Source: Aureispira sp. CCB-QB1
GTDB taxonomy: Bacteria > Bacteroidota > Bacteroidia > Chitinophagales > Saprospiraceae
Assembly (NCBI GenBank): GCA_945870185.1
Contig: CAMBRK010000001.1
Coordinates: 82,380 to 146,379, forward strand
Length of the DNA stretch: 64,000 nucleotides
Direction of reading: 5' to 3'
Shown one piece after another: positions 43,440 through 52,324 of the stretch. A model generated the notes under the pieces. That model searched no databases. It was not told the origin of the DNA and worked only from the letters and a program-made list of their open reading frames with translations. Position numbers and translations under genes: made by a program. Within the stretch, counting starts at the first letter, position 1. Each line of letters starts with the position of its first letter.

Positions 43440-43766
43440 CTGTTTAATTTTATTTGATTTTAAATGTCATAACTCGTTAACTCTAAAGCGTCACACAGCC
43501 CGCGTCATCTGCGGGATGGAATTGATAACCATCTTCATGTATGGTGTTATCGAACTTACGTTTGGCATGAAAATAATCTTCTCTGGTGATCTATCAAAAA
43601 GACGGTTCATGCTCATTTCATATTATTAATATTTTGAAAATGCAAATTTACTCTAATATCAAATATTAATATTCAGTATTGTCAACCATTTTTAAAAAAA
43701 ATATATTTAAGGGTAAACGCTTAATGCTCAAAATTTAAGATTGAAAATGTGCATTAAATTGATGTG
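43440..43766. other. Gap with possible broken small gene
   Basis: On the minus strand a 35-codon segment at 43483-43590 has coding-like residues (EDYFHAKRKFDN, EDGYQFHPADDAG) but begins right after two stops. A second frame from the ATG at 43616 gives a 41-codon peptide over the same bases. One may be a relic of a small gene with a frameshift. The remaining ~150 bp are AT-rich and featureless. Confidence 0.3.
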
Positions 43767-44489
43767 TTATTTTCTAGAATCTTTGACCATTTCCATTAAC
43801 CATAAAACTTCTGATTCAGTAAGATATCGCCACTCACCATAAGGAATACCGTCAATATTTAAGTCCATAATCCTCACCCTCGTCAACGCTTTTACTTGAT
43901 AATCAAGAAATTCACACATTCTTCTGATTTGCCTATTGAGTCCTTGAGTCAACACTATTTTGAAAGTAAACTGGTCTACTTTTGTAACCTTACAAGGCCT
44001 AGTCACTGTATCGAGAATGGGTACCCCTGCTGCCATAGTTTTTAAAAAAGAAGTGTCGATGGATTTGTCAACCGTGACGACATATTCCTTTTCATGATAG
44101 TTTCCTGCTCTGAGTATTTTATTGACTATGTCGCCATCATTGGTAAGTAGGATTAGACCTTGAGACATTTTATCCAACCTGCCTATGGGAAAAATTCTTT
44201 CACTATAATTTAGGTAATCAATGATATTATCTGGTTCTCTTTGATCGGTGGTACAGACGACACCAATCGGTTTATTCAATGCTATATAGATAGGTTTTAC
44301 CTGACCTTTTAGTTCCTTACCGTCCAAAAAGACACGATCAGCTAGGCCTACGCGGTTACCTTTTCTCGCAGTAGTTTCGTTAATCATGACACGCCCAGCT
44401 TCGATCAACTTGTCAGCTTCTCTTCTGGAACAAAGTCCTGTATCACTAATAAATTTATTAAGGCTTATATGTTCTTGTTCCATTATCAA
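43767..44489 (-). CDS. rluF: 23S rRNA pseudouridine synthase, RluF type
   Basis: The product has 240 residues. An N-terminal S4 RNA-binding domain (ISLNKFISDTGLCSRREADKL, in two parts near residues 8-28) precedes the RsuA/RluF catalytic domain. That domain carries FPIGRLDKMSQGLILLTNDG (catalytic Asp in GRLD, about residue 105) and LTQGLNRQIRRMCEFLDY (about 180). The family isomerises specific uridines of rRNA. Among RsuA relatives the LNKFISDTG start and RQIRRMCEFLDY favour RluF, but RluB/E assignment cannot be fully excluded. Confidence 0.85.
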   Translation of the reverse strand: MIMEQEHISLNKFISDTGLCSRREADKLIEAGRVMINETTARKGNRVGLADRVFLDGKELKGQVKPIYIALNKPIGVVCTTDQREPDNIIDYLNYSERIFPIGRLDKMSQGLILLTNDGDIVNKILRAGNYHEKEYVVTVDKSIDTSFLKTMAAGVPILDTVTRPCKVTKVDQFTFKIVLTQGLNRQIRRMCEFLDYQVKALTRVRIMDLNIDGIPYGEWRYLTESEVLWLMEMVKDSRK

Positions 44490-44499
44490 TTTAAAAGTT

Positions 44500-44507
44500 C
44501 AAAGATA
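44500..44507 (-). promoter_or_regulatory. Putative -7 element for rluF
   Basis: TATCTTTG on the minus strand, about 10-20 bp before the start codon, fits TAnnTTTG. The short distance makes the leader very short if this is used. Confidence 0.4.
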
Positions 44508-44537
44508 CAAAAATGTCAAAATAATGTGCGATAATGA

Positions 44538-45683
44538 TTACTTCAGTCCGCCCAAATCAATGTAAGCGTCAAAACGTTCAATTAGTTTGTGCCTTGGGGT
44601 TTCTCTTTTTTGAAGTTGTCTTACCAAACTGATTTGTTCACCTTGATATGGCTGAGCATCACGATGTAGATTGTTTTTGGCAAGCAAACTCTCGAGTCTG
44701 ATACCATATTTTTGAGATACCGTATACACTGTTTCATATTCCTGAAATGTATGATAAGATACTTCGCCTTCAATATTTTTCTTTTTCCTTTCTAGAAAAA
44801 CAACCTCATCTTTATAGGGAACATAGTCTGGACTTCTTAAACCTTCATTATATTCTAAGAGGTCAAATACATCACTTCTTGTTCTGGAAGCTATAGATTT
44901 GAGTGATTCTTGGCCGCTGGCAAGAGTCATAGTCAGACCATTGATAACATTTAATCTACCTTTATGGGTTGGTTGCGGTTTTGTATTATTTTGATTATTT
45001 GGGTTTTCTTTGTTGGCATTGGAAGTGTAGTCAGAATTTTTAGAAGACTTTTGATCAGCCTTAACTATTTGTGGCTCAGAAGAAGATTGCCCTGGATTTT
45101 CTTTGACGACCTCTTGGTATTCTTTTATCTTGACATCAACAGCTTCATCATACTGACTCAAATGATATTTTTCAATAATTTTGATAAGCTTGTCAGGATA
45201 TGTAGGGTCTGTCGCATATCCCGCATACTTCAATCCATGCGCCCAACCAACATAGTCAGTACTCCCTAGGTTAAATAAGAAACCATATCTAGACGCTTTG
45301 GCTGGATTTAATAAAAACTCAGAATGTGCTCTGTATGAATCGAAGGCAGTACTAAATGATCTAAAGCAACTTTCAATAAGTGTACCAGTACTATCCAAAT
45401 CATCATCAACTTTATAATAAGTACCACCTGCCCATTGGCTTCCGCATTTAATACCAAAATGATTATTCGCTATGGTTGCGAGTGGACTACGACCCAAATC
45501 CGATTCCATAATTCCTTGTGCCAGCTTGATGCTAGCAGGAATGCTGGTTCTTTTCATCTCTGAAATAGCCACATCTTTATATGCAGAAATATAATTTTCT
45601 GTTAATTTTTTATGAGCAACCATTACACTTGAAAAGGTGCAAAAAATAGAAATTACTAATGAAATATTGATAGTACGAAACAT
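44538..45683 (-). CDS. Glucosaminidase-domain protein with LysM-like C-terminus
   Basis: The product has 381 residues. An N-terminal hydrophobic signal is followed by a GH73-type domain with IKLAQGIMESDLGRSPLA (catalytic Glu in ESDLG, about 60), NNHFGIKCG and the Tyr/Gly-rich VGWAHGLKYAGYATDP. A Ser/Asn/Lys-rich linker (about 190-245) leads to LysM-like modules, the last being ETVYTVSQKYGIRLESLLAKNNL in two parts. The enzyme family cleaves N-acetylglucosamine-N-acetylmuramic acid bonds in peptidoglycan and is probably periplasmic, acting in wall remodelling. It stands alone and is divergent from the DUF937 gene. Confidence 0.9.
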   Translation of the reverse strand: MFRTINISLVISIFCTFSSVMVAHKKLTENYISAYKDVAISEMKRTSIPASIKLAQGIMESDLGRSPLATIANNHFGIKCGSQWAGGTYYKVDDDLDSTGTLIESCFRSFSTAFDSYRAHSEFLLNPAKASRYGFLFNLGSTDYVGWAHGLKYAGYATDPTYPDKLIKIIEKYHLSQYDEAVDVKIKEYQEVVKENPGQSSSEPQIVKADQKSSKNSDYTSNANKENPNNQNNTKPQPTHKGRLNVINGLTMTLASGQESLKSIASRTRSDVFDLLEYNEGLRSPDYVPYKDEVVFLERKKKNIEGEVSYHTFQEYETVYTVSQKYGIRLESLLAKNNLHRDAQPYQGEQISLVRQLQKRETPRHKLIERFDAYIDLGGLK

Positions 45684-45834
45684 ATATATATGATTATTAT
45701 GTAATTTGATAAAACAAATATCGTTCCGAAAATTTTTCTCAGCTGAGAATCATCATTTAAATGAATTTTTTTTCAATTTTATTGTTATTATTACATGTCG
45801 AATTTTGGCAATTATAAAAATTTTAAATTTTAAT

Positions 45835-46455
45835 ATGGATATTAATGATTTGTTGCAAGGTCCAATGAAAGATATTATCATTGACCAGGTTGGTAAACAG
45901 TTAGGAATTGGTGATTCTCAGCAAACAAACACTGCTATAGATGGCATTTTTGCCACTTTATTGAACGGTGTGATGAAAAACACAAACACCCCTGAAGGAC
46001 AAACCGGATTGATGAATGCATTGGAAAGAGATCATGATGGAAGCATCCTAGACGATTTGGCTGGATTTTTAGGTGGGGGAAAAGCACCTTCAAACCCTAA
46101 AACCGCCAATGGAGAAGGTATCTTAAACCATTTACTAGGAGATAAAACAGCAAATGCTGCCGAATCTATCTCTAAAGTAAGCGGTATAGATACTGCCAAG
46201 ATCATGCAACTTATGGCTACACTTGCTCCTGTAGTACTAGGTATGTTAGGTAAGGCTAAAGCTCAACCACAGGTAGAACAAAGTAGTGGTGGACTATTGG
46301 ACTTTATCAAGGGAGCCACTCAAACGGTAAATCAACAACCTGCTAATCAAAGCATCTTGAATTCATTACTTGATAAAGATGGTGATGGAAGTATTATTGA
46401 CGATATCGCAGGCATGGGTATGAAGTCTATTTTTGGCAAGTTATTTGGTAAATAA
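45835..46455 (+). CDS. DUF937 (YidB-like) protein
   Basis: From the chosen ATG (MDINDLLQGP) the product has 206 residues; an upstream in-frame ATG at 45706 would add codons in the promoter region. DUF937 features are ILDDLAGFLGGG, the central ESISKVSGIDTAKIMQLM and APVVLGMLGK, and a second copy-like SLLDKDGDGSIIDDIAGMG. Both DxDGS-type loops (DHDGSILDD and DKDGDGSIIDD) are calcium-loop-like. The protein is soluble with no signal peptide. The family is widespread and its biochemical role is not known. Confidence 0.82.
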   Translation: MDINDLLQGPMKDIIIDQVGKQLGIGDSQQTNTAIDGIFATLLNGVMKNTNTPEGQTGLMNALERDHDGSILDDLAGFLGGGKAPSNPKTANGEGILNHLLGDKTANAAESISKVSGIDTAKIMQLMATLAPVVLGMLGKAKAQPQVEQSSGGLLDFIKGATQTVNQQPANQSILNSLLDKDGDGSIIDDIAGMGMKSIFGKLFGK

Positions 46456-46482
46456 TACTATACTTAATCAATAGATAATCGT

Positions 46483-46514
46483 GGCTGCTTTTTCATAAAA
46501 GTGGCCATTTTTAT
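46483..46514. terminator. Convergent bidirectional terminator
   Basis: GGCTGCTTTT (46483-46492) pairs with AAAAGTGGCC (46497-46506) apart from a central two-base mismatch, with a T-run after it. It lies between convergent DUF937 and PAP2-like genes. Confidence 0.55.
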
Positions 46515-47239
46515 TCGTTTCTGAAACCAAACTCAATTCTTAAATTTGCGCAACGTTTGATGTATATGTCTTCTATCGCAAATATTCTGTTTACAGTAAA
46601 TATACCGAGTTTGTAAACAATTATGGCGAAAAAAGGTGCTGCTATGACATCTATTGTAAAATGAACATGTTGGATGAGCAACAAACTTCCTACTACAATT
46701 GCTATCAAAACCATACTTCGCTTTAATGTTTTTGATTCACTTAACATAGCCATTAAGATAATATTAGCGGTGTGGCCTGAAAAAAATAAATCTTTAAGTA
46801 AGACTTCTCCTTTGTAAAAAGTGAATTCCAGCACAGGATCTTTTAATGGAATGATGGAAAGTGGAGGTTCTAAAGGCAATAAATATAAAGTAATACTTCT
46901 AAATATGATCATCAATATGGCAGCACAAAGAAAATATGCAACATTGATTGGCTTATCAAAAAGCAAAAATAAAGAAATAAATATAGCGCCATGCGTAAGT
47001 ATACCAATTAAAAAAGAAAAGTTGTAGGAGTGGAAACTATTCAGGAACAGATCATTAAAAACATATCCTGTCCTTTGCTCATTCCAATGCAAAAACTCAG
47101 CAAACCAGCCAGAAGAAATTATTAAAGATAACACCAAAAAAAGGAATATTATTAATCTCTTTTTATCCAAATACAAATCTGACCACTTACTCAAACCTAT
47201 AAAATTTGCCACAAAGTTAAAAAAAATAAAAAAAATCAC
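46511..47239 (-). CDS. PAP2-like (sphingomyelin-synthase-type) membrane protein
   Basis: The product has 242 residues and about six membrane helices. Two phosphatase motifs are visible near the C-terminal half: FSGHTANIILMAML (about 155) and HVHFTIDVIAAPFFAI (about 192), as in PAP2_C proteins. The family transfers or hydrolyses phosphate head groups of lipids. The specific substrate is unknown. Its 3' end lies beside the terminator at 46483. Confidence 0.75.
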   Translation of the reverse strand: MIFFIFFNFVANFIGLSKWSDLYLDKKRLIIFLFLVLSLIISSGWFAEFLHWNEQRTGYVFNDLFLNSFHSYNFSFLIGILTHGAIFISLFLLFDKPINVAYFLCAAILMIIFRSITLYLLPLEPPLSIIPLKDPVLEFTFYKGEVLLKDLFFSGHTANIILMAMLSESKTLKRSMVLIAIVVGSLLLIQHVHFTIDVIAAPFFAIIVYKLGIFTVNRIFAIEDIYIKRCANLRIEFGFRNE

Positions 47240-47248
47240 GGCAAGTTA

Positions 47249-47279
47249 TTGGTTTTTTTGAGAATGACCATTATCTTTG
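47249..47279 (+). promoter_or_regulatory. Bacteroidota promoter for tRNA-Gln
   Basis: TTG at 47249-47251, a 20-nt spacer, then TATCTTTG at 47272-47279, 16 bp before the tRNA. Confidence 0.7.
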
Positions 47280-47295
47280 CGGCTCAAATTAAAAT

Positions 47296-47366
47296 TGACC
47301 CATGGTGTAATGGTAACACACCGGTTTTTGGTACCGATATTCTAGGTTCGAGTCCTAGTGGGTCAA
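47296..47366 (+). tRNA. tRNA-Gln (anticodon TTG)
   Basis: The 71-nt cloverleaf has acceptor arms TGACCCA (47296-47302) and TGGGTCA (47359-47365) and discriminator A. The anticodon arm is ACCGG-TTTTTGG-TACCG with TTG in the loop, and the T arm is CTAGGTTCGAGTCCTAG. CCA is not encoded. Its promoter and a terminator follow the usual layout, so it is a single-gene unit. Confidence 0.95.
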
Positions 47367-47369
47367 CAG

Positions 47370-47397
47370 AAAGCCTCCATTATTTGGGGGCTTTTTT
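47370..47397 (+). terminator. Intrinsic terminator after tRNA-Gln
   Basis: AAAGCCTCC pairs with GGGGGCTTT (one G-T wobble) with a short loop and six T residues. Confidence 0.85.
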
Positions 47398-47497
47398 GTT
47401 TTACACATCTACATGCGAGAATCTTTTGTTTATATTTGTTCTTTATGAAAACCATGTTAGGATATTCCTTGTTTGAACCCAGGTAACATATAAGTAC

Positions 47498-48298
47498 ATG
47501 CTGTTTCACAAAAAATATTATAAAAGCGACCTCCACGAATGGGTAGTATTCATTCATGGTGCCGGAGGCAGCTCGGCTGTGTGGTATAAGCAACTTAAGT
47601 CTTTTAAAGAAGAATTTAACGTTTTATTATTGGATCTTAGGGGACATGGAAAGACGCCTTCCAATGAAAAGGAGACAAAAAATTATTCTTTTGAAATGAT
47701 AGCGCATGATGTTATTGAGATCATTGACTTTCTTAAAATCAAAAAAGCTCATTTTGTGGGTGTCTCCCTAGGTACTCTGATCATAAGACAATTGGGTGAT
47801 ATGATACAAGACCGCATGCACTCTATGATCTTGGTAGGCGCTATCACTAGATTCAATCTTAAATCAAGATTTTGGGTAAGCATAGGCAGAATATTTAAAA
47901 ATGTAATGCCATACATGTGGCTTTACAAAATATTTGCATTTGTCATCATGCCATCCAAAAATCACTCTGAAGCCAGAAACCTTTTTATCAATGAAGCCAA
48001 AAAACTGTGTCAAAAAGAATTTTTAAGATGGTTTAGGCTTACGGGGCAATTGAAGTCTTTGTTCGAAAAATTTGAAGATCGTATTCAGATTCCAGTATTA
48101 TTTGTGATGGGTGACCAGGACTATTTATTTTTGGAACCAGTCAAACATTTAACAGAAAATGTAAAAAATACTTTTTTGTGGATAGTGGAAGAATGTGGTC
48201 ATGTCGTGAATGTAGAAAAACCTGATATTTTTAATGCTTATGTAATCAGGTACCTCCACAATCTAAAAAGTAATCCTGAATTAAGTTGGAAAGTATGA
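47498..48298 (+). CDS. Alpha/beta hydrolase
   Basis: The product has 266 residues. Alpha/beta fold markers are VVFIHGAGGSSAVW (oxyanion strand, about 18), LLDLRGHGKTPS, the nucleophile elbow GVSLGT (about 88), the acid near VMGDQDYLF (about 205) and catalytic His in EECGHVVNVEKP (about 232). It is similar to the many soluble lipase/esterase or peptidase-like enzymes; the substrate cannot be predicted. No signal peptide. The stop is 5 bp from the convergent transporter gene. Confidence 0.88.
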   Translation: MLFHKKYYKSDLHEWVVFIHGAGGSSAVWYKQLKSFKEEFNVLLLDLRGHGKTPSNEKETKNYSFEMIAHDVIEIIDFLKIKKAHFVGVSLGTLIIRQLGDMIQDRMHSMILVGAITRFNLKSRFWVSIGRIFKNVMPYMWLYKIFAFVIMPSKNHSEARNLFINEAKKLCQKEFLRWFRLTGQLKSLFEKFEDRIQIPVLFVMGDQDYLFLEPVKHLTENVKNTFLWIVEECGHVVNVEKPDIFNAYVIRYLHNLKSNPELSWKV

Positions 48299-48302
48299 TG
48301 AA

Positions 48303-49157
48303 TTAAAAAGTAAGTTTTTTCTCATAAACTTCTACCCAATACAATCTAAAAATCAAAGCTACAAGGATTACTAAACCGCCGCTTATAGCCCAGTAGCCAG
48401 GAAACTCTCCATACCCTATAAAAACCCAAACTGGATTTAAAATGGGTTCCAACATAGATATCAATGAACTTTCAATAGCTGGCAGATGTTTTTGGCCATA
48501 TAAAAAGAAAATAAACCCTAAGCCTAACTGACCAAATCCAAGAGTCATCAGATAAATATTTTCTGATCCAGAAGGTAAAGGACTAGAAATAAACCAAGGT
48601 AAAGTAACGAGACAGACAATAATATTTCCAAGGAAAATAGCCCCTGGCTGGTATTTAGGTTCGTTCATTTTTTGGGAAATGAGCAACCCTGTCAAAATAA
48701 CACCACCCAGTAATGCCAACCCAATACCTAACCAATTATCAGGAGTGGTAAACTGTTCTACAAAAAATAAGCCCATACCCGCAAAACATAAAACCACAGT
48801 AAAGATATTGATCTTCTTAAGCTTGGTTCTTACAAAATATGGTTCTAGTAGTAAAACAAATGCCGGTGCTGTATATTGTAGGAAAATAGCATTTGCCGCT
48901 GTAGTTATTTTTGTCGATGTCACAAACGTAATCAAAAGAGGAGCATAAAACAAACTACTTATTACAGATAACTTATTAAAAACAAACAGTTTCCTACCAA
49001 AAAAAGGTAAAAAAATGAGCGCCGCATAAAAGCTCCTATAAAACAAAATAGTAAATGCATCCTGTGGCAATAGTTTTATAAACAACCCACCACTACTCCA
49101 AAGTAATGCCGCTAAAATGGTCATAAAAATGGCATAACCTCTTATACTTTTCATCAA
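48303..49157 (-). CDS. EamA/DMT-family transporter
   Basis: The product has 284 residues with ten predicted membrane helices in two EamA repeats. The first repeat has LLWSSGGLFIKLLP and FYRSFYAALIFLPFFG, and the second LGIGLALLGGVILTGLL and MLEPILNPVWVFIGYGE. The family exports or imports small metabolites (amino acids, nucleotide sugars); no substrate can be assigned. Its start overlaps the pheS stop by four bases, so it is in one transcript with pheS. Confidence 0.88.
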   Translation of the reverse strand: MMKSIRGYAIFMTILAALLWSSGGLFIKLLPQDAFTILFYRSFYAALIFLPFFGRKLFVFNKLSVISSLFYAPLLITFVTSTKITTAANAIFLQYTAPAFVLLLEPYFVRTKLKKINIFTVVLCFAGMGLFFVEQFTTPDNWLGIGLALLGGVILTGLLISQKMNEPKYQPGAIFLGNIIVCLVTLPWFISSPLPSGSENIYLMTLGFGQLGLGFIFFLYGQKHLPAIESSLISMLEPILNPVWVFIGYGEFPGYWAISGGLVILVALIFRLYWVEVYEKKLTF

Positions 49158-50191
49158 TAGACACCGCTAAATTGCTTCAGAAATCTAGTATCATTTTCAA
49201 ACAAATTTCTGATATCTGTAATTTTATATTGCAACATGGCTTGTCGCTCAATACCCATACCAAAAGCAAATCCACTGTATTCATTGGGATCGATACCACA
49301 ATTGACAAGAACGTTGGGATCTACCATACCACAACCTAAAATCTCCAGCCATCCAGTACCTTTGGTAATCCGGTAATCATCTTCATTTTTCAGGCCCCAA
49401 TAGACATCCATCTCCGCACTCGGCTCAGTAAATGGAAAAAATGACGGCCTGAGCCTGATATCTGTCTGTGGTCCATACATCTCTCTGGCAAAATATAGTA
49501 AGGTCTGTTTCATATCTGCAAATGATACCCCTTTGTCTATATAAAGGCCCTCAACCTGATGAAACTGACAATGCGATCTGGAAGAAATCGTTTCATTTCT
49601 ATAAACTCTACCTGGAGCAATAATACGTATCGGCGGTTTCTGAGCAGTCATCAGACGCGCTTGTACAGAAGATGTATGGGTACGAAGCAATTCTGTGGTG
49701 GAATCCTTCAGATAGAAAGTATCTTGCATATCTCTCGCCGGATGGTCCTCTGGTGTATTCATTGCTGTAAAATTGTGCCAATCATCTTCTATTTCTCTTT
49801 CTTCTGCTACAGTAAAACCTATACGTTCGAAGATATTGATAATTCTATTGAGTACTATGGACACCGGATGTCGAGACCCAAGAGATATGGCTTCACTCGG
49901 TGCTGTAAGGTCTAGGTCTGTAGTATTTCCAGAATCTGATGCGTTTTCAAACTGCTCTTTGTACTGAGCATATTTATCTTCGGCAGCTTGTTTTACATCA
50001 TTGAGCAACTGACCAAATTCTTTCTTTCTTTCGTTTTCAATATTTTTTATCTCTCCAAATAATGACTTAACCTCACTTTTGGATCCCAGATATTTGATCC
50101 TGAATGTCTCCAGCTCCTGCACATTCTCTATCTTTTCATTTTGAATGGTATTCAATACACCTCTTACTTTATCAAAAATTTCTGCTGACAT
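49154..50191 (-). CDS. pheS: Phenylalanyl-tRNA synthetase alpha subunit
   Basis: The chosen start MSAEIFDKV at 50191 gives 345 residues, normal for PheS; upstream codons to 50275 lack conservation. An N-terminal coiled coil carries IKYLGSKSEVKSL. Class II catalytic motifs are HPARDMQDTFYL (about 161), GRVYRNETISSRSHCQFHQVEG (motif 2, about 203-224) and GFAFGMGIERQAML (motif 3, about 314). PheS works as a heterotetramer with PheT, which is not in the window. It is transcribed before the EamA gene. Confidence 0.95.
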   Translation of the reverse strand: MSAEIFDKVRGVLNTIQNEKIENVQELETFRIKYLGSKSEVKSLFGEIKNIENERKKEFGQLLNDVKQAAEDKYAQYKEQFENASDSGNTTDLDLTAPSEAISLGSRHPVSIVLNRIINIFERIGFTVAEEREIEDDWHNFTAMNTPEDHPARDMQDTFYLKDSTTELLRTHTSSVQARLMTAQKPPIRIIAPGRVYRNETISSRSHCQFHQVEGLYIDKGVSFADMKQTLLYFAREMYGPQTDIRLRPSFFPFTEPSAEMDVYWGLKNEDDYRITKGTGWLEILGCGMVDPNVLVNCGIDPNEYSGFAFGMGIERQAMLQYKITDIRNLFENDTRFLKQFSGVY

Positions 50192-50464
50192 GATATGTTT
50201 ATTGTGATGATAAAAACAGCGTAAAGTTACACCTTTTATCTTTAACCTAAAAATCAAAAATAAATTTAGCATCACAAACCCAATTTACTTCCTTATTATT
50301 AAATATTTACTGACTTTAATCTGTAAAGCTTTAAGTTCATCATAGTTTATGGATTTTTTGTACTTTTGACTTTTGTATAATTTATGTATCTGGCATGAAT
50401 CTCAAATTAGTCTTGATATAATATTTTGCACAAAAAATGGGTTATATATCTGAATATTTACAAA
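50192..50464. other. Divergent gap upstream of pheS
   Basis: AT-rich spacer without a gene. No T-box-like or other riboswitch structure was recognised upstream of pheS, and no clear Bacteroidota promoter motif was identified. Confidence 0.3.
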
Positions 50465-51715
50465 ATGTCATTAACTCTAAACGCGGCAAATCCTAGAAAG
50501 TCAGTATTAGACCTCATTCCATTAGCGGCAATATTATGTCTGATTATCGGATTTTTATTCAATAGAGTGACATCCAATATTGGATTTGGTCTTGCAGGCT
50601 TGTACACGCTGATAAAAATCAAAGAAATATCTTATCTTTTTAGAAATAAATGGATGTGGACTTTTATGGCCATGGCTTTAGTTCCGCTTATCAGTGATCT
50701 GTGGACTACAGGAATATATTTTTTTGCTGAGCGAGGCATTATGAAGTGTGTTTTGATACTATTTCCAGCCTTTGTATTTGCAATCAGTCCTGATGCCAAA
50801 AAAGCAACCATCTTACATATCATCATCATTGCAGCTATGCTGATATCCACAGTATATAGTATGACCCTTTTTTTTATAGATCAAAGTGACATCCTGGCAT
50901 CTTACAAAGTATCCAAAGTGATGAAAGTATTATCATATGGTGACCATATACGCATCTCATGGATGGTAGTGATCAGTATTTTGATGGCTATCTATCAGTT
51001 GGCAAAAAGACCCAAAACAGTTTGGAAAATTTTACTGATAGCGTACATCATTTTTCAGACCTTGTTTTTACACTTTTTAGGGTCCAAAACTGGTTTGTTG
51101 TCTCTGTATATGATGTATATGATTTTGACTTTTTATCTTTTGCCACAAGGTAAGAAGTGGATTTTCATAGTAGTTTTGGCATTGCTGGCTGGTATTGCCT
51201 TACTTTCGGTCAAGTTTATTCCATCTCTAAAAGAAAGGGTCAATTTTATCAGATATGATTTTGAGCACTATAGTAAAGGCGAATACAGAGATGGACTGAG
51301 TGACGCAGTGAGATTTTACTCACTCATGGCAGGTAAAGACATCATTACTGGGCATCCCATATCTGGAGTAGGATTCAGCAGATTACAACAAAGCACCAAT
51401 CAATGGTATGACCAAAACAGACCAGAAATCAAAACCGAAAGTAGATTTTTACCCAGTAGCCAATACATCATTTACTGGGCATCCGGAGGTATTTTAGCAT
51501 TATTGGTGATGATGGCACACACCTTGATGCCCTTTTTTATCCGATGTTTGAGAACTGATGTGTGGTTTATGGCTTTTTTTATACCCGCTATCAGCAGCTT
51601 TACCTATGAAACACACTTGGAAGGCCAATTGCCCTTATTTGTTTATGGCTTTTTTACGGCTTGGTTTTGGTTTTTGGCATGTGGAAATGAAGACAAGCCA
51701 CCTTCAAATATGTAG
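50465..51715 (+). CDS. O-antigen ligase/polymerase-like membrane protein
   Basis: From the ATG at 50465 (MSLTLNAANP) the product has 416 residues; an ATG 13 codons upstream is also possible. About 11 membrane helices surround one large periplasmic loop between residues about 255 and 325. That loop includes TGHPISGVGFSRL and SSQYIIYWASGGI, the pattern of Wzy/WaaL (PF04932) proteins. It would ligate or polymerise glycan units on undecaprenyl or lipid carriers. No other glycan-assembly genes are nearby. Confidence 0.8.
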   Translation: MSLTLNAANPRKSVLDLIPLAAILCLIIGFLFNRVTSNIGFGLAGLYTLIKIKEISYLFRNKWMWTFMAMALVPLISDLWTTGIYFFAERGIMKCVLILFPAFVFAISPDAKKATILHIIIIAAMLISTVYSMTLFFIDQSDILASYKVSKVMKVLSYGDHIRISWMVVISILMAIYQLAKRPKTVWKILLIAYIIFQTLFLHFLGSKTGLLSLYMMYMILTFYLLPQGKKWIFIVVLALLAGIALLSVKFIPSLKERVNFIRYDFEHYSKGEYRDGLSDAVRFYSLMAGKDIITGHPISGVGFSRLQQSTNQWYDQNRPEIKTESRFLPSSQYIIYWASGGILALLVMMAHTLMPFFIRCLRTDVWFMAFFIPAISSFTYETHLEGQLPLFVYGFFTAWFWFLACGNEDKPPSNM

Positions 51716-51740
51716 TATTTTATCCAAATTCTTGTATTTA

Positions 51741-51815
51741 GGGCGTGCCCTTTCAGGTCAGGCTATCCATTTTACTTCGTGCTCGTTTCTATCCTTCACG
51801 CTATAAGATGTCATA
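51741..51815. repeat. Bacteroidota-type dispersed intergenic repeat
   Basis: The stretch GGGCGTGCCCTTTCAGGTC through CGTTTCTATCC, followed by TTCACGCTATAAGATGTCAT, resembles a family of GGGCGTGCCC-starting intergenic repeats that I recall from Bacteroidota genomes. Only one copy is in this window, so the repeat nature cannot be shown here. Confidence 0.35.
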
Positions 51816-51873
51816 AGGAAATAAGTATCACTCATAAAGAAATTTGAAGTCAATTACTAAACCTAGCATATAT

Positions 51874-52119
51874 TTAAATAAGAAAATAACCGACTACAAA
51901 CATTAGTAATAATAAAGTAAAATAGCCTGTGAAAATATTATACAGATTTTGATTAAAAAGCTTAAAATGTGTTTCTGGATCCTTTTTGTTGAGCCTCCCA
52001 TACAATAGTTCTTTCTTAATTTTAGGATCAAAACTCCCTAAAAAATGATACCTTACATTTACACCGCGGTATATTATAATATCACCACCGAAGATCAAAA
52101 TAAAAATTTCTTCTAACAT
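51874..52119 (-). CDS. Small membrane protein, unknown function
   Basis: The product has 81 residues: a hydrophobic start (EEIFILIFGGDIIIYRG), a soluble middle (FDPKIKKELLYGRLNKKDPE) and a C-terminal membrane helix (NIFTGYFTLLLLMFVVGYFLI). Composition is consistent with a real gene and nothing overlaps it. No family recognised. Confidence 0.5.
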   Translation of the reverse strand: MLEEIFILIFGGDIIIYRGVNVRYHFLGSFDPKIKKELLYGRLNKKDPETHFKLFNQNLYNIFTGYFTLLLLMFVVGYFLI

Positions 52120-52324
52120 AAGTAGAGATATTCAAAAATTGAAATCCTATCAAATAATTAAACACCTTGGCGTTCTTAAAGGTTCCTTAAATTTCTCTCA
52201 TTCCAAAATCACTTTATCTTTTTTTACCTTAGCGTTATTCTACCTAAATCATTTTGCATACCTTCGTGTTATATTTCAATACCAAGGAGTATTATTTGGG
52301 TAAACACATCATTTACACATTTTC

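Noticed and set aside
47249..47476. Plus-strand 75-codon frame across the tRNA-Gln region
   Set aside because: It runs through the tRNA gene and its terminator and has no protein features.
49559..49967. Plus-strand frames opposite pheS
   Set aside because: They are antisense shadows of conserved catalytic motifs of pheS.
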